From positions 1 through 64,000 of the forward strand of contig JAHNUO010000044.1 of assembly GCA_019787685.1 (NCBI GenBank): a stretch of DNA of 64,000 nucleotides, in the 5' to 3' direction. The translations under genes were made by a program, and so were the position numbers. Shown here piece after piece: positions 48,213-60,812 of the stretch (position 1 is its first letter; every line of letters begins with the position of its first letter). The notes under the pieces were generated by a model, which saw only the letters and a list, made by a program, of their open reading frames with translations, was not told the origin of the DNA and ran no database searches. Origin of the DNA: Chiua virens (Eukaryota > Basidiomycota > Agaricomycetes > Boletales > Boletaceae).

Positions 48213-48425
48213 GCCTGTGCCAAGGCAGATCTGGCTTTGATTAATTACCCCATGATTTGGAAGTAAATTCGGATAGTTACACTTTATCTTCGTCAGTCAG
48301 CATGATGGTAATACAGCGAGGGGGTCAGGACTCGTCACGTGGTCTGACACATTTAATTCCTGCTTACGTAATGGACCAGATACGACTCATGCAAAGCTCC
48401 TTGTCATCGTTCGTTAACACTCACC

Positions 48426-51400
48426 ATGGCATCGGACAAGAACAAAAACAAGCTGGCATTCCTGTCGATGCCGGCGCCAGCATCTTATGTCGCTGGTCTC
48501 GGTCGTGGGTGGGTACCACCGTCGTTTCCAACAAAACGCTCTCGTCTGACGAGATCCCAGTGCGTCTGGTTTTACGACGCGTTCGGATATCGGTCCTGCA
48601 AGAGAAGGGCCATCCGCGGAAGCCGTTGCGTACGTTTCTCTGTTCTCAGCCATAATACCACGTCATTTAACTGACCGTTGCACAATACAGGGAAGCGCAA
48701 GCCAGGCGAGGCGAAGAGCCTGAAGTCGACCCTGAGCAATTCCAAGACCCAGACAATGAATACGGCCTTTTTGCGGGTACGACTTACGAACAGGACGATG
48801 AGGAAGCAGACAGGATATACGAGACGGTCGACCAGAATATGGACGCGCGGAGACGGGCACGCAGGTGTGTGCTTACTGGTTCGTCAATGTCACCGTTTGT
48901 GTTTTTACTGAACTGCAAATACTTTCTTTTATGAATAGGGAGTCACGCGAGAACGCAGAGTTGATGCAGCATCGAGCGGAGCGACCGAAAATCCAGCAAC
49001 AGTTTGCGGATCTAAAACGTGGTCTTTCTGTTGTAACCGACCAGGAATGGGAAAATATACCGGAAGTAGGTAATCTTACCCGGAAGAAACGAAGAAAGGA
49101 TGAAAGAACCTTTGTCGTCCCCGATAGCGTCATCGTGGGTGACAGAACAAAGACAGAATACGAGAGTTCGTTGGACTCGAGACAACAACAGGTATGCATA
49201 CCATCTGTCTCTGCCCAGCGATGTGTTCAGTCCGTTTGTCTTAGTCCGATGGTTTTGCAACGTCTGCAGACTCTGGTACAATGACCAATTTCGTGGAGAT
49301 TGGTCAAGCACGAGATAAAATTCTGTCACTGAAACTTGACCAGGTGAGCCCACTTTCCGAGCATTCCGTGGCCTGCTAACACCTTGTATGTCGCAGATCT
49401 CGGGCACGTCGACCAACTCTGGACTGGCCACCTCGGTGGATCCCAAGGGCTATCTAACTTCACTAGACAGCGTCGTGATCAAGTCTGAAGCAGAAATCGG
49501 AGACATCAAACGGGCGCGAATGCTCTTTGATTCACTCGTCAAGTCAAACCCCAAACATGCACCAGGTTGGATCGCTGCCGCGTGTTTGGAGGAGCATGCT
49601 GGTCGCATGGTAGCAGCACGCAAACTAATCAAGGCTGGCTGCGAACAATGTCCGAAGAGTGAAGACGTATGGCTCGAAGCTGCTAGACTGCACGTGCGTA
49701 TGGATGACGAGTTATTATTGGATACTGATTTTTGCCACAGAACAGAGACGACGCTAAAATCATTTTGGCGAACGCCGTTCAACATGTCGGGCAAAGTGTA
49801 AAAATATGGCTCGCGGCTGCTGATTTGGAATCAGACGCGAAGACGAAGAGAAGGGTCCTCCGTAAAGGTAGGTTGCAGTCTCCCTTCTTGCTGTGTCACC
49901 ACTGATTTTTCTTACAGCTCTAGAGAACATTCCCAACTCCGTGCGATTGTGGAAAGAGACAGTCAACCTCGAAACGTCTGCAGCTGACGCTCGGATCCTT
50001 CTGTCCCGGGCTGTCGAGGTTATCCCCCTTTCCGTCGAGCTCTGGTTGGCGCTTGCTCGTCTCGAAACCCCAGACCGTGCGAAAGCCGTCCTGAACAAGG
50101 CTCGCAAATCGATTCCCACTTCACACGAAATCTGGATAGCTGCTGGGCGCCTCCTCGAACAGGAAGCAAGTGCGGATCCTGACAAGCCCGTCGAGGCACG
50201 AAATAAAGAGCTTGACATCGTTGACAAGATGATCGAGGAGGGCGTGCGCGAGTTGCGACGCCATCAAGTACTTTTGACGCGGGAGCAATGGCTAAAGGAG
50301 GCAGAACGGTGCGAAACCGAAGGCTCACCGCGAACGTGTGAGGCGATCATCAAAGCGACAGTGGCTATGGAGGTTGAAGAAGAGGACCGGTTGGACACAT
50401 GGGTTGCAGATGCAGAGAGCGCGGAGTCGAGAGGAATGGTTAGCACATCCCGGGCGATCTTGGCGTATGCGCTCAAGGTGTTCCCTGACAAACGCGACTT
50501 GTGGCGTAGGGCAGCAGACCTTGAGAAAGCGCATGGAACTCGGTACGCATCGAAAGCCCTTTTTGGCGAATGTCTCAAGCTGACGGCGACGTTGCAGCGA
50601 ATCACTCGATGCGGTACTCACACAAGCCGTGCACTACTGCCCACAAGCGGAGGTTCTGTGGTTGATGTCTGCGAAAGAGAAGTGGCTGACCGGGGACGTG
50701 CCAGCTGCGCGTGAAGTGCTAGAGAAGGCCTTCATTGCCAATCCTGAGAGCGAGCAGATTTGGCTGGCTGCTGTGAAGTTAGAGGCAGAGAACGGTGAAC
50801 TGAACGTTGCAAGGGAGTTACTGATTCGTGCACGAACGGTGGCTGATACTGAGCGGGTGAGTAACCTCTATTTTATATTTGGGCACGGACTTATCCTCGA
50901 GCAGATATGGATGAAATCGGTCGTGTTCGAACGACAACAAGAACGTTACGATGTTGCTCTCGAGACGATATCAACTGCACTATCCAAATTCCCCAAGTTT
51001 GCCAAGTTGTATATGATTCAAGGGCAGATCCATCAATTACAAAGGAATTACGCGGCTGCCCGTGCTTCGTATGCAGCAGGGATGAAGGCATGTCCAAAGG
51101 AGGTCACACTTTGGGTCCTCGCAGGGAAGTTGGAAGAGTTGGACGGCAAAAGCATCAAAGCGCGAGCCATTCTCGAAAAGGGACGCCTCGTCAATCCTGC
51201 CAGTGAGATCTTGTGGGCTGAATCCATCGGTGTCGAAGAGCGATCAGGGGGTACCGCGCAAGCCAAAGCAATGATGTCGCGCGGGTTACAAGAGTGTCCA
51301 ACTTCGGGCATTCTGTGGTCAATGGCCATCTGGGCTGAACCACGCCCGATGCGCAAATCACGGTCGGTGGATGCGCTGAAAAAATCCAAGGACAGCGCGA

Positions 51401-51753
51401 TCGTAACGTGTACAGTCGCGAGATTATTCTGGGCGGAGCGAAAGGTGGAGAAGGCGCGACAATGGTTCTCTCGATCGGTTGCGACGGAGCAAGATCGGGA
51501 CCAAGGCGATCATTGGGCTTGGTGGCTCACTTTTGAGAGACAGCACGGAACACCGGTACGTTGTTCATGACTTGACGATCTTTCACGCCGGACTCATCTG
51601 GCACCTTAGCAGTATGTTGAGGAGGTGATCAAGCAATGCATCGCTGCTGAACCACATCATGGGCCGGTATGGCAGTCAGTGGCAAAGGACGATACGAATG
51701 TGGGCAAGAGCACGAAGGAGCTGCTGGAAATGGTAGCAGAGGCGTTGCATTGA
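48426..51753 (+). CDS. PRP6: Pre-mRNA-processing factor 6 (U4/U6.U5 tri-snRNP, HAT/TPR repeats)
   Basis: About eleven exons encode roughly 900 residues. The N-terminal PRP1 domain starts with KLAFLSMPAPASYVAGLGRG, then EDDEEADRIYETVD-like acidic text (YEQDDEEADRIYETVDQNMD), an RRRARRESRE stretch and LSVVTDQEWENIPEVGNLTR. After TMTNFVEIGQARDKILSLKL come ISGTSTNSGLATSVDPKGYL and a long chain of HAT helices with repeated W-x-x-A-A/E-x-E patterns (for example HAPGWIAAACLEEHAGRMVA and SEQIWLAAVKLEAENGE). The reading frame joins cleanly over introns, including one at about 50540-50602 that explains an apparent frame change. The protein bridges U5 and U4/U6 snRNPs in the spliceosome. The stop at 51751-51753 is 22 bp from a transposon end. 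Confidence 0.9.
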
Positions 51754-51775
51754 GTTGTCCCGGAGTCGATGTATA

Positions 51776-52653
51776 CAGTCATCCACCGGCACTTGAAACA
51801 CCAAAACTGTGAGGTCTGTAGCAATCACAATTTCGAGATCCAACGAGATCAGCTTAGTAGATCATGTAGTTATGTATTTCTACTTGTAGCTGAGGAATTT
51901 TGAGGGGACTATAATAGAATGATTCCGTGGTGAACGAGTGCAGAAAATTTCGGGCGTTATCGTCAAACCCTGGCACTTGAAACAGTACAAAAATGGTATA
52001 TCTTGAAAGATTAATAAGCGAAGATAATCGCCATTAATTATCAGCAACCGACTCGTCCTCGCAACTCCTCGTTGTAAGTCTGTTGAAGCTCACAGTTTCA
52101 TTGTTTTCAGGCTTCCTCCACTTCTTTCCAGGCTATGTTGAGCACTAAGACTGTGCCTCTTTTTGTGCTTGGTGCATTTCCCGTTCGCTTTGCGGCTTGT
52201 TTGGCCACGTGTTCCCACACACGGAGTTGGAAATTCTACCCCGTAAGTAGCAAAAAGTAGCTTACATAATCTCCCGATAAGACAATGATAAGGTCGAAGT
52301 GCTCATTGTCAGACAAGCACAACCGGCATTGTTCTGGCAGAAGAAACAAAATTTCTTCATTAAATTACTCATTTCAGATATGTTTCTAAGAGTCATATGT
52401 AAGTGTCCCAAGCACTTTTACCATATAATGAGGTTTAGTTCTCCTTGTAGATGGTAGTTTATCCAATTTTCGCCCAAGAAGGATGATCAGAACATGATCA
52501 GGTGCAACTGATACACAGAAAAATGTCACAAGTTGTAACTATATATTGTATCCTACTCTGACAGCAAAAAGATAGTAGAAAGTATGAAATGTTGAGCCTT
52601 TATTTGCGTTTGTTTCAAGTGCCGGTGGTGTTTCAAGTGCCGGTGGATGACTG
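51776..52653. mobile_element. MITE-like element with 27-bp perfect terminal inverted repeats (878 bp)
   Basis: Left end CAGTCATCCACCGGCACTTG followed by AAACACC, and right end the exact reverse complement (27 of 27). Both ends are flanked by TA (51774-51775 and 52654-52655), consistent with a Tc1/mariner-type insertion. A second CACCGGCACTTGAAACA copy lies directly inside the right end and a partial GGCACTTGAAACA near 51970, i.e. subterminal repeats of the kind transposases bind. No transposase frame is visible. The insertion is in the 3' flank of PRP6. Confidence 0.85.
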
Positions 52654-52918
52654 TACCTAATGTGGGACTTGACGGGTAACAATACTGTGCAAGAGGGTCT
52701 TTTCTTCTTCCTTCCAATAAAGGTCCAACGCGGCTATGGAGAATAATTTTTGTCTGAGTACAGCATGACAGCGCGAAATTGCTGTCATTACAGTGCAGAT
52801 GCGAGCACGAATAAGAAACTACTAGCACGGAGAGCAATTCAAAAGCATACATCTTCTATCTTACACGGTGCGGAACAAGCTAGAAAGGCAGTAAAAACAG
52901 AAGGGGCCGCGGACGTAT

Positions 52919-54111
52919 TCAGCAATTGCTGTCATCTATTTCCCACTGACCAAATATGCCCCAAACCTGAAGTGTGCACAGCGATTCAGTCGAGTTTACG
53001 ACCCCAAGTTATTAGAAAGCACTAGTACTTACTGATGAGAAGCACTCCTGGGCACCGGGGAATCTCATGTCGTTAAACTGGATTGGCGTTGTCGCACAGA
53101 ACTCTCGCCAATCACTTCCATCGGGAAGATTCTCCAATTTGTGAGTGATGTACTGACACGGTGCTTAGCGCAGCCTTGCCACTTTTCAAGATGAATTATA
53201 TCTTACCTTCTTCTTAGACCCCGGTGAAGTGCAACCCTGAAACGAATGTCAGTGCTCCATGCAACTTGAACCATGAAAGGAAACCATGCCTTGTCATTGT
53301 ATAAATCCCAGAATGTCGTGCAGTCTGGTTCTAGTGGGCTGATTTCCCATCGGCCAATTACCACACCTGGGCCCTAACATGCCGTCAATATTCTGAACCT
53401 CCCCAAAGTTCGCATATCACTCACCCTATCATCGCAAGTTCTGGGTAGATGCGAGATTCCATGGATTTCAAGCGGCGTTGCCTTGCAAGCTTCAACCCGA
53501 TGCTCCCAAGACGTTGGCAAGTTCATAAGTTGCGCTGTATACTCCCTGGTCGCATATGTGGTGCACTTATGCGCCTCGACATTCCCCCAGTACATGCGAT
53601 GCCGCTGACGTTCCTCTTCTTCGCGCTGTTCGCGCTCCCTTAGTTCCCTCTGCCACCGTTGTCGCTCCGACTCCCTCTCCATCCTCTCGCGGCGCATCAT
53701 CTCCTCAAACTCACGCTCATGCTGTGCGACCTCGCGCGCCCATCTCCATCGCACTTGTTCTTGACGCTCAAGTTCCTCCTTGATACGTCGGGCCACCTCG
53801 CCCGCGTGCTGCTCTGTATCGCGTCTCCAGCCCCGCTCGATGTTGTCTTGTTCCTCCTGCTTGTGCTGCCATAGACGCTCGATGGCCTTGTATTGAGCTT
53901 GTTCCTGTTCCCAATCACGACGTATGGCATCCCTTGTGGCCGGGTCCGGCGGGCAACGTGTAAAATGGACGCCAGTGTAATAAGCGGGGAATAGAAGGAG
54001 GACGAGCGCCACGACCAAGCATGCGAATTTACATAGATTCGTCGAGGGAATCGACCGACGAGTGCTCTTCCCGGGTAGTAACGGTGAAGCTTCGGATGGG
54101 GGTCTAAACAT
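52919..54111 (-). CDS. Single-pass coiled-coil membrane protein with Cys-rich C-terminal domain
   Basis: ATG at 54111 (a TTG-started frame reaches slightly further). Leader MFRPPSEASPLLPGKSTRRS, then one membrane helix (FACLVVALVLLLFPAYYTGV), then FTRCPPDP and about 120 residues of Glu/Arg/Gln coiled coil. The C-terminal part has paired Cys blocks: HKCTTYATREYTAQLMNLP, EACKATPLEIHG, PRTCDDR, then after an intron GPGVVIGRWEISPLEPDC, GCTSPGSKKK, LPDGSDWREFCATTPIQF and a last exon VWGIFGQWEIDDSNC. Exon 1 is 53425-54111; stop at 52919-52921. I recognise the layout from Agaricomycete genomes only as an expanded uncharacterised family. The topology suggests a type II protein with the Cys domain outside or in the lumen. 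No lesions. Confidence 0.75.
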
Positions 54112-55042
54112 TGAAATAAACAATGGACGTGATCACGACTGAGTAAGCGGCATTCAGTGGCATTGAAGAAGCGAACAGCACCTGTATATGGTCACGGCAG
54201 ACGACCCACCATTGCCATATGGATATTTAGGATAAGGATCGTATGTATTTCTTGTAACAATGCTCTATCAAGCAATGGTGGACTGTCGTATGATTGGAAG
54301 ACTTACCCTCGGTTTTTCTTCACCATACTATTAGATCGTAGTTCCAGACGTAAGGATATATGAGTCTGTGAAAACCCTGTTGTCTACCTGTGACAAAAAC
54401 AGAGTTACGAGTGAGTGCTTGAATGCTTGAGCAGGTAGGTTTCAAGGTAACGCTCGGCAGCTTCAAGTTGGGAGTGGTCGGGAACTGCCGGTATGCATGG
54501 GTGTTAGGTAAGCGAAAGGGGGATGGAGTGAGTTCAAGTTCACAAATTACGAAGCCCAAGTATGTTGCAATAGAATTTTCATAGCTGGAGCCTTTCAGAT
54601 CGCCGGTGAGCGAGTTATCCATGTCTGACTCTCATACTATCGTCTGCGGTCGCCAATTGGATCGCAATAGAAATGAAGGCGTCACGACAATTACTCCTGG
54701 GGAACTTCGGGGACAAGTCGTAAAGATCCATCGTCTCACATCACAAGGTCCCCAACAAACGCATCAGAAACTGCCTTAGATCCCTTAATTGAAATTTCAG
54801 TAGCGACACAGGTGAGGTGATGAAGATGAGGCAACGAGACAGAGAGAAACGACCTAGTACAACTAGTACATAATATCAACGAAAGCACGATTCAGTTAGA
54901 GCACAACACAGTATTAGGTATGAAGGAACGAAAAGAAACCCGAATCAAGAGTTGTCTGATTCTTGACCAAGTCCGAATCCCACATACCCATACCCGACAC
55001 TCCTGGATCGTCATTAATCATTACCTACAAGTTCATTACGGT
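54112..55042. other. Intergenic stretch, nothing recognised
   Basis: No gene or RNA identified. Lies between the start of the coiled-coil gene and the 3' end of the membrane-protein gene. Confidence 0.5.
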
Positions 55043-57509
55043 CAAGCTTCCGAGTTGCGCTCAGAGCTATTTGGTTTAGGCATCAGAGACTGACTCTCTG
55101 GCTCAACCTGGGTCAGTCAAAGAGAAAAATGTGTGAGAATACGAGACACGCCTAGGGCAACATTACGCCGTACCTTATGACCCTCAATGACGAAATACAT
55201 GTGCTTGTCATCTTGTTGATCCTTGAGTTTCACCCGCACATCCTCGTTCTGCCGCATGCCGGCTTCATCAAACCCTCCAAGCTTCTCACCCTCCAAGCCA
55301 GGCAGCTCATCTACGACTCGCGTCGACGACGCCATCAACAACTGAAGTGGGTCGGTCGGATCGAAGTCTGTACACACGCTGCCGCCAATGTGTAAGATGT
55401 TCCACACGGAGTAACCGATGGCAGCATACGTGAGGCAGGCAAAGAATGTCACAGGAAGGATGGTATAGAGGTATATTGGCGATTTCTTGGCCCATCCCAC
55501 GGTGGAGACAGTTTGATATCCATTGAAAGATATCAAACCCTGAGGTGGAATGTTAATCGGATTGGCGGAAAAACCGGAGCGGAGATACTAGATCGATGAT
55601 GTCAGGCCTCTCAGTGGTATGTATACGGCAGAGATGAGTGCTACTCACTGTCCCAGAGAACTCAATAACACCACGCCAATACTGCTCCTGGATTGCGGTA
55701 TTAACGACGTGGTGGACAGCAAGTAACATGAGAATCCTCACCAGGTCTCCTATCAAACGTGGGTCCATGGGACCACTACCATTCAAGGTTGTGTTCGTTG
55801 ACATGGCAACCGTGTATAAGGCGTCGCCGATCGAGTTCGTCAACAAATTTTGTGCATTCCTCGACTGAAAATCAATAATGGAGGCCAAGAACAGTTGTAG
55901 GTTGGTATTTGCAGAAGTTAGTGCTGTCGAGTTGATAATAGTGACATTCACAGTCCCGTAGCCGTAGGAGACGTGCGACGTAGTCAACTTTGGGGTGATT
56001 TCACAGGTCGTATTCTGCAGGAAATCATATCTCCCGGTACCCCCAGAAGTCACAGCTACATGTCCAGATTCTAGTTTCAGAATAAAGCAGTAATGGCTGC
56101 GCTCACTAAACCGGGTCCAATCGAGTTGGGACTGGTTGATGGGATAAGGACAAACGAGGGAATATACAAGTGCAGTAGCCGGGATTTGGAGAAGTACAAG
56201 CTGTGTTTGTGCAGGATTTCCTTATTTTGAATGACTGTCAGTTGAAGAACCATCGTCACGTCGTTTACCCTCACCTTGAGCGCATGGCATGTTGTAGCTG
56301 TACGCTGAGAGGGAAGTGTAATTTCCAGTGAAAATAGACACCGGAATCGGACTTTGCGTTTCCAGGGTAATGTTTACTGAACTTGAAGAATTAATTTGAG
56401 TACACGTCACATCTGCGGTGAGACCCTGTTGCAGTATACTCCAGTTGACAGGGGTAGTGGGATGATTATTCGGTGGCCGCTGAGTGGATATAGATCCTCC
56501 GACAAAGCTGAGACCAGTCGCATTTGCTTCTGCCGCTTGCTTTGAGATGTTAAATAGAACCCGAGATACGGCTGGGAGAATCCCACCTATTATAATAGTC
56601 ATGAGCCAATCTTACAATAATGAGAAGACGACGCAATTACCAGTCGATACATTGAAGACGTCACCGTTAAATGCCAATGTTCCCCGCACCCCGAGATCAT
56701 ATTGTGCAGTGTTAATCCCACTCAAGAGGCCATCGATGTCTATGACTTTGAGCGAGTTGTCCTCAGCGGCTACGGTCAAGGTCAACGGCGGCGAGCTAAT
56801 GGTCAGAAGAATAATGACTTACGAAGTACACCGTTAGTGGCCAGAAGCTGATTTCGGAGTTCCGACTCAAAGTAAGTAGTATTGAGGTCAAGTTCCGATC
56901 CCAGAAAGGAGGTGCGCTCCCCAACGATCGTCGGGGTGATAAGGGTTGACCAGCTGTGATGGGATGAGGGACGGTTGACAATGAAGCTCTGAAGTGTGGC
57001 CGGCTGCCAGGGCATACCTTGAGACTAGCAGCTTGGTTGGGACAAACAAGATCAGTGTGATCAGAGTCGTGCCGGGGTGATAGAAGTTGAAGAAATATCC
57101 AAAACTAGCTATATGGATTCTTCCTTTAAGTCTGATCAGCCGCATAGGTTTACGGATGCGATGACGTAGGGCCTCTTTATAGGCGGTGCAAAAGAAACTG
57201 TGGCATGGTGCGTCAAATATACGGCATTCGTGAGCTCCAGAAACGAACGTACAAAGTGGACATTGTCGAGAACAGCGTCCCAAAAACCGTGGAAACAAGT
57301 GTCGTCTCTGTTGGGTTGTGAAAGATGTACATGGAAATGGGAGAAGGAAGAACTAGAGGATTGAGAATCCACGCTGCGGCAAGGAGTCCCCATGCGAGAG
57401 CAAGAAGGAAAGTTTGCCCTAGGGCAACAGCACCGAGCACGAGAAGATGACGACGATTCTGAGGGTGCATGAGGAAGGCTTGCAGAGCACTAGCTGGTGG
57501 GATCACCAT
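55043..57509 (-). CDS. Large basidiomycete-type membrane protein with extracellular domain, paralogue 2
   Basis: Multi-exon minus-strand gene, homologous along its length to 38187-40714. Start taken at the ATG 57509 (MVIPPASALQAFL); a 5' exon cannot be excluded because a branch-like gctaac and an aag precede it. Membrane helices: HLLVLGAVALGQTFLLALAW and TTLVSTVFGTLFSTMS, TTLITLILFVPTKLLVSR. The ectodomain carries VNWSILQQGLTADVTCTQI and INQSQLDWTRF, with many N-x-S/T sites. Then IGWAKKSPIYLYTILPVTFF gives the last helix and FDPTDPLQLLMASSTRV the tail. A last small exon (VEPESQSLMPKP...) would end at 55043. Shared intron positions with the paralogue prove common descent; function unknown. Confidence 0.7.
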
Positions 57510-58986
57510 ACCCTTGTTAGCATTATAAGTCAATCTCAGGAAGGAACTTGCAGCCGATAGTCGCGGCTCGAGGGTGCGATTTGATAGCGGCGATCACGAC
57601 TGGCCTCGTGTTGAATTCACGGCATGAGGCCTATTTCGGGGACAAAGAGGCGAGTAGAAATGAACCACCAGCAGGACAATGCAATGAACTACGCATTAAT
57701 TCCCCAGGGCTGTTAGATCTGGGCGCTCGTTAAACACGGAAAATTAGCATCGCCTGCGCCAGTAAGAACAGTGAAAATGAGGTCTGGCCTTCCAAGCGCG
57801 CTGCGCACAAAGAAGACATGTAAGAAGAGGGTTCCTCTGCTGAAACTAGCCTGAAATTAATGCAGAAAAGGTAAATGAAGAAGGCCAAAGAAGATGAGAG
57901 AAAGAGATAGGAGCTTGCGGTAGTCGTCGAGCCCTGCAAGAATGCAATTCAGATAAGGTGTTGCAAATTGGGAGCTTGACTGCGGCGATCACTTCAAAGC
58001 CTGTCATGGTATTGGCCCCCTTCCGACCCCATTAATCAGGTCGGTTATATGGGTGATCATACCACTTGAATTTTTTCCAACTTGTCAACTTGCCCATTGG
58101 GCTCTGAACGGTGGGAAGTAACTTACGAAAGCGAACAAGAATGTAGCGCACAGCGATTGTTAGTTGTAATGTGCCGGTGGAGATAAGTATATGGGCGTCA
58201 GAAAACGGTGCACTGTACACAGTCAATGCACAATGTTGGTTCATTGAGAACGGACCATTCCGAGTCCGACGTCCCTGCAGGGTCTTCTCGAAGAACGTTG
58301 TCGATTCCGCTTATGTACAACGGCCTGGCGAAGCGCTCAAAACTTTTCCACAGCCAATTCAAGTTTCGAACTTCGATATGTACTTCCATTTCAGACCCCT
58401 GGTGCCTTTGACTCAGTGATTGCGGACCTCACGTCCTTTCAGGGCCTCTGTCAATGAGACGTAGAAAAACTCGTTGCGCGCTTACGTTATCCGTTGATCA
58501 TCCACATCTGCCTGCCGTTCTCACCCGATGATCCTCTCAAAGCTAAATTTAGAAGGTCTCGAGTACGAGACATCTGTTTACGCACATTCCATTCTTCACA
58601 CAATACGATGTGCATTGTAAATTTTCTGAGTACTAATCCATGCAAGCCGTATACCTGATTGAGGGCCGATCGAAATCAGTGCTGAACGTGTGCAGGGTCA
58701 AATTACGAAGCAATGAATGACCAGTAGATCCTACTATAGCGGAACGACGTGGAGCTTGCTGCTTCGACCCACTAGTGTCCACCGGAACCGAGCACTCAGT
58801 TCACTGCCCTGACATATAATTTGATATGAACTAAAGTCCCTTCCAGACTCTTCCAGTAGGCTCGAAAACGTCTTATCTCACCCACATAGAAGAGCACGAT
58901 ATTTCCGCATGTCTCGGAACACATCAAGAATACTGACAAGGTATCAACACATAGTCATGACCGGAGTCTTACTGAGATCAACATAT
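57510..58986. other. Intergenic stretch, nothing recognised
   Basis: No domain-bearing frame found. A minus-strand frame at 58198-58389 has no recognisable features. Confidence 0.45.
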
Positions 58987-60016
58987 TTACAGGCAGCTGG
59001 TATCATCAATCTCCCAGTAGCCCCACGTTCCCCCGTTTTCAGGCTGAAGGTGAATTAGTTATCATCAAACAGCATGTTCTGCTTTATAACGCACGGATAC
59101 GAGGCACTCCTGGGCACCCTCGAATGCTATCCGATGGAAATGAACTGGTGTCGTGGCACAAAATTTACGCCAGTCACCTCCCCTTGGAAGATTTTCCAAG
59201 CAATGCTCGACAACCTAGAGGATACGCAACAGGATCAAAAGACAATGCCCAAGTTCAAATCTTACCCGCTTTCCTGACCCCGGAGACGTGCAACCCTACA
59301 TGAATGTTAGCTATGTGCCACGCTTACTCCGGAAATGACCTTCCTTGTCCTTATACCATATCCAAAACGATGCACAATCTGGCTCATGTTGGTTGACTTC
59401 CCACCGTCCGATAACAACGCCAGGGCCCTGTGAAAGACATCGTCGACATCGAAAATAACGAATACTTATGATCTCTCTCACCTTGTCTTCGCAGCTTTTG
59501 GGTAGATACGAGTTCCCATGAATTTCAATCGCCGTCGCTTTGCACGCCTCAATGGGGTGCTCCCAAGTGGTAGGAAGGTTCATGAGCTGGGCAGTATACT
59601 CCCTGGTTCCGTAAGTGATGCACGTGTGCGCCTCGACATTTCCCCAGAACATGTTGAGCTTCTGGCGTTCTTCTTCCTCCTCCCGAATGCGATGTGCGAC
59701 CTCCTCTTTATGCCATTCTACTTGAAGCTTCCACTTTTCTTCCACAACAGCGTGTTGCTGCTGCTCAAGTCGCCATTCCTCCCTCGCAATCTCATGCCCT
59801 GCCACTTCTATTTCCCAGCCGCGACGAATGGCATTCATGTCGCCGGGTACAGCGGACAGTTGGCAAAGTGCAAGTAAAGGTTGACCGTGACGAACAGTAG
59901 GGCTAATAGCCCCAAGCCGCCGTATATGAGAAACTGGAATGTATCCCTGAATATCGCACGTTGAGATCTCCCAGGCAACAACGGAGTGCTTTCTTGGGAT
60001 GATGAACTGACGTTTA
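58987..60016 (-). pseudogene. Coiled-coil membrane protein with Cys-rich domain, frameshifted copy
   Basis: Same architecture as 52919-54111. Leader with STPLLPGRSQ, membrane helix FLIYGGLGLLALLFVTVNLY, ANCPLYP, then a coiled coil with RRGWEIEVAGHEIAREEWRL. The Cys blocks are HTCITYGTREYTAQLMNLP, EACKATAIEIHG and SCEDK, then GPGVVIGRWEVNQHEPDC, GCTSPGSGK, LPRGGDWRKFCATTPVHF and a last exon with GTWGYWEIDDTSCL. Near 59846 one G is missing from a GGGG run that is intact in the repeat copy at about 415, so the membrane part and the coiled coil are out of frame. No in-frame ATG precedes the leader. The coiled coil is shorter than in both relatives. Probably a recent pseudogene, unless the base is a sequencing error. 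Confidence 0.6.
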
Positions 60017-60812
60017 CGAACGGTGGAAGTAACGATGAACAAAGGGTTCGTTCGTGGAGTAGATAACGTACATATACAGGACAAACGAGCCTGTTGTCAA
60101 GTCACTGGACCCAGGTACCTGCTGTCCGAGCCCTTGATACTTGTGTCTGTGACAGAAGGCCATCATAAGATTGAAGTGAATGGCAAAGACGGACGAGCGC
60201 CTTTGTGAACTTACCCCGACATTTCCTAAGACGAGGGACAGTTGATACCGACGTGTGATGAGTTCTCGGCGAAGAAATGTGTAGCTCGCGCTGAAAAGGC
60301 ACCCTCTGCAACTTGGGAGCGCGTTGGATGGCTTTTCAGTGAGAGCGCCTCAAGTGGAGATCCTCCAAGGTCTTAGTCAAGTTGCTACTGAAGCCTCATG
60401 GCCACTCATTTGAGGGCAGCCATTCGAGTCGCAGGTTTATCAAAAAAGGAAGGTTCCGAGTCTTCCGACTGCAGCCCTCCGAGTCCCCCAACTTGTACCA
60501 ATCTTCGAAGATATATTTCGCAGGCAACACGTTGCGTCGATTCCGTTTGCATTATCATGATAGAACGGCGTGACGGCGTCTCAGGCTCCGTAATACTCTA
60601 AGTCACTCCGGCTCCGAGTCTGAGGTTCTGCCTGCTGGTTTCCGGTGGATACCTTTCGCTTGCTTTTGACTGGGAGTCACCCTATAAGTACCTCAGGATC
60701 ACAGTGAGGCGCTCCGACCGCAGTGCTTTCTCGCGGTTAGATAGTTGGGGGCCGAGTTCCGTAGACTATTGGCACCCATATTACTAGTAACGGGCACATT
60801 AGTAATATGGTC
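59671..60812. repeat. Direct segmental repeat, copy B (partner at 243-1352)
   Basis: Matches 243-1352 in the same orientation. It covers the 5' part of the coiled-coil gene and its upstream DNA and continues to about 60812, with an extra stretch at about 60692-60732 and a shorter piece of about 25 bp in copy A (near 1040-1080). Confidence 0.85.

Noticed and set aside
50524..50714. Apparent frameshift in PRP6
   Set aside because: A GT-AG intron (gtacgc...ttgcag, about 50543-50602) joins both frames cleanly into the expected HAT-repeat sequence.
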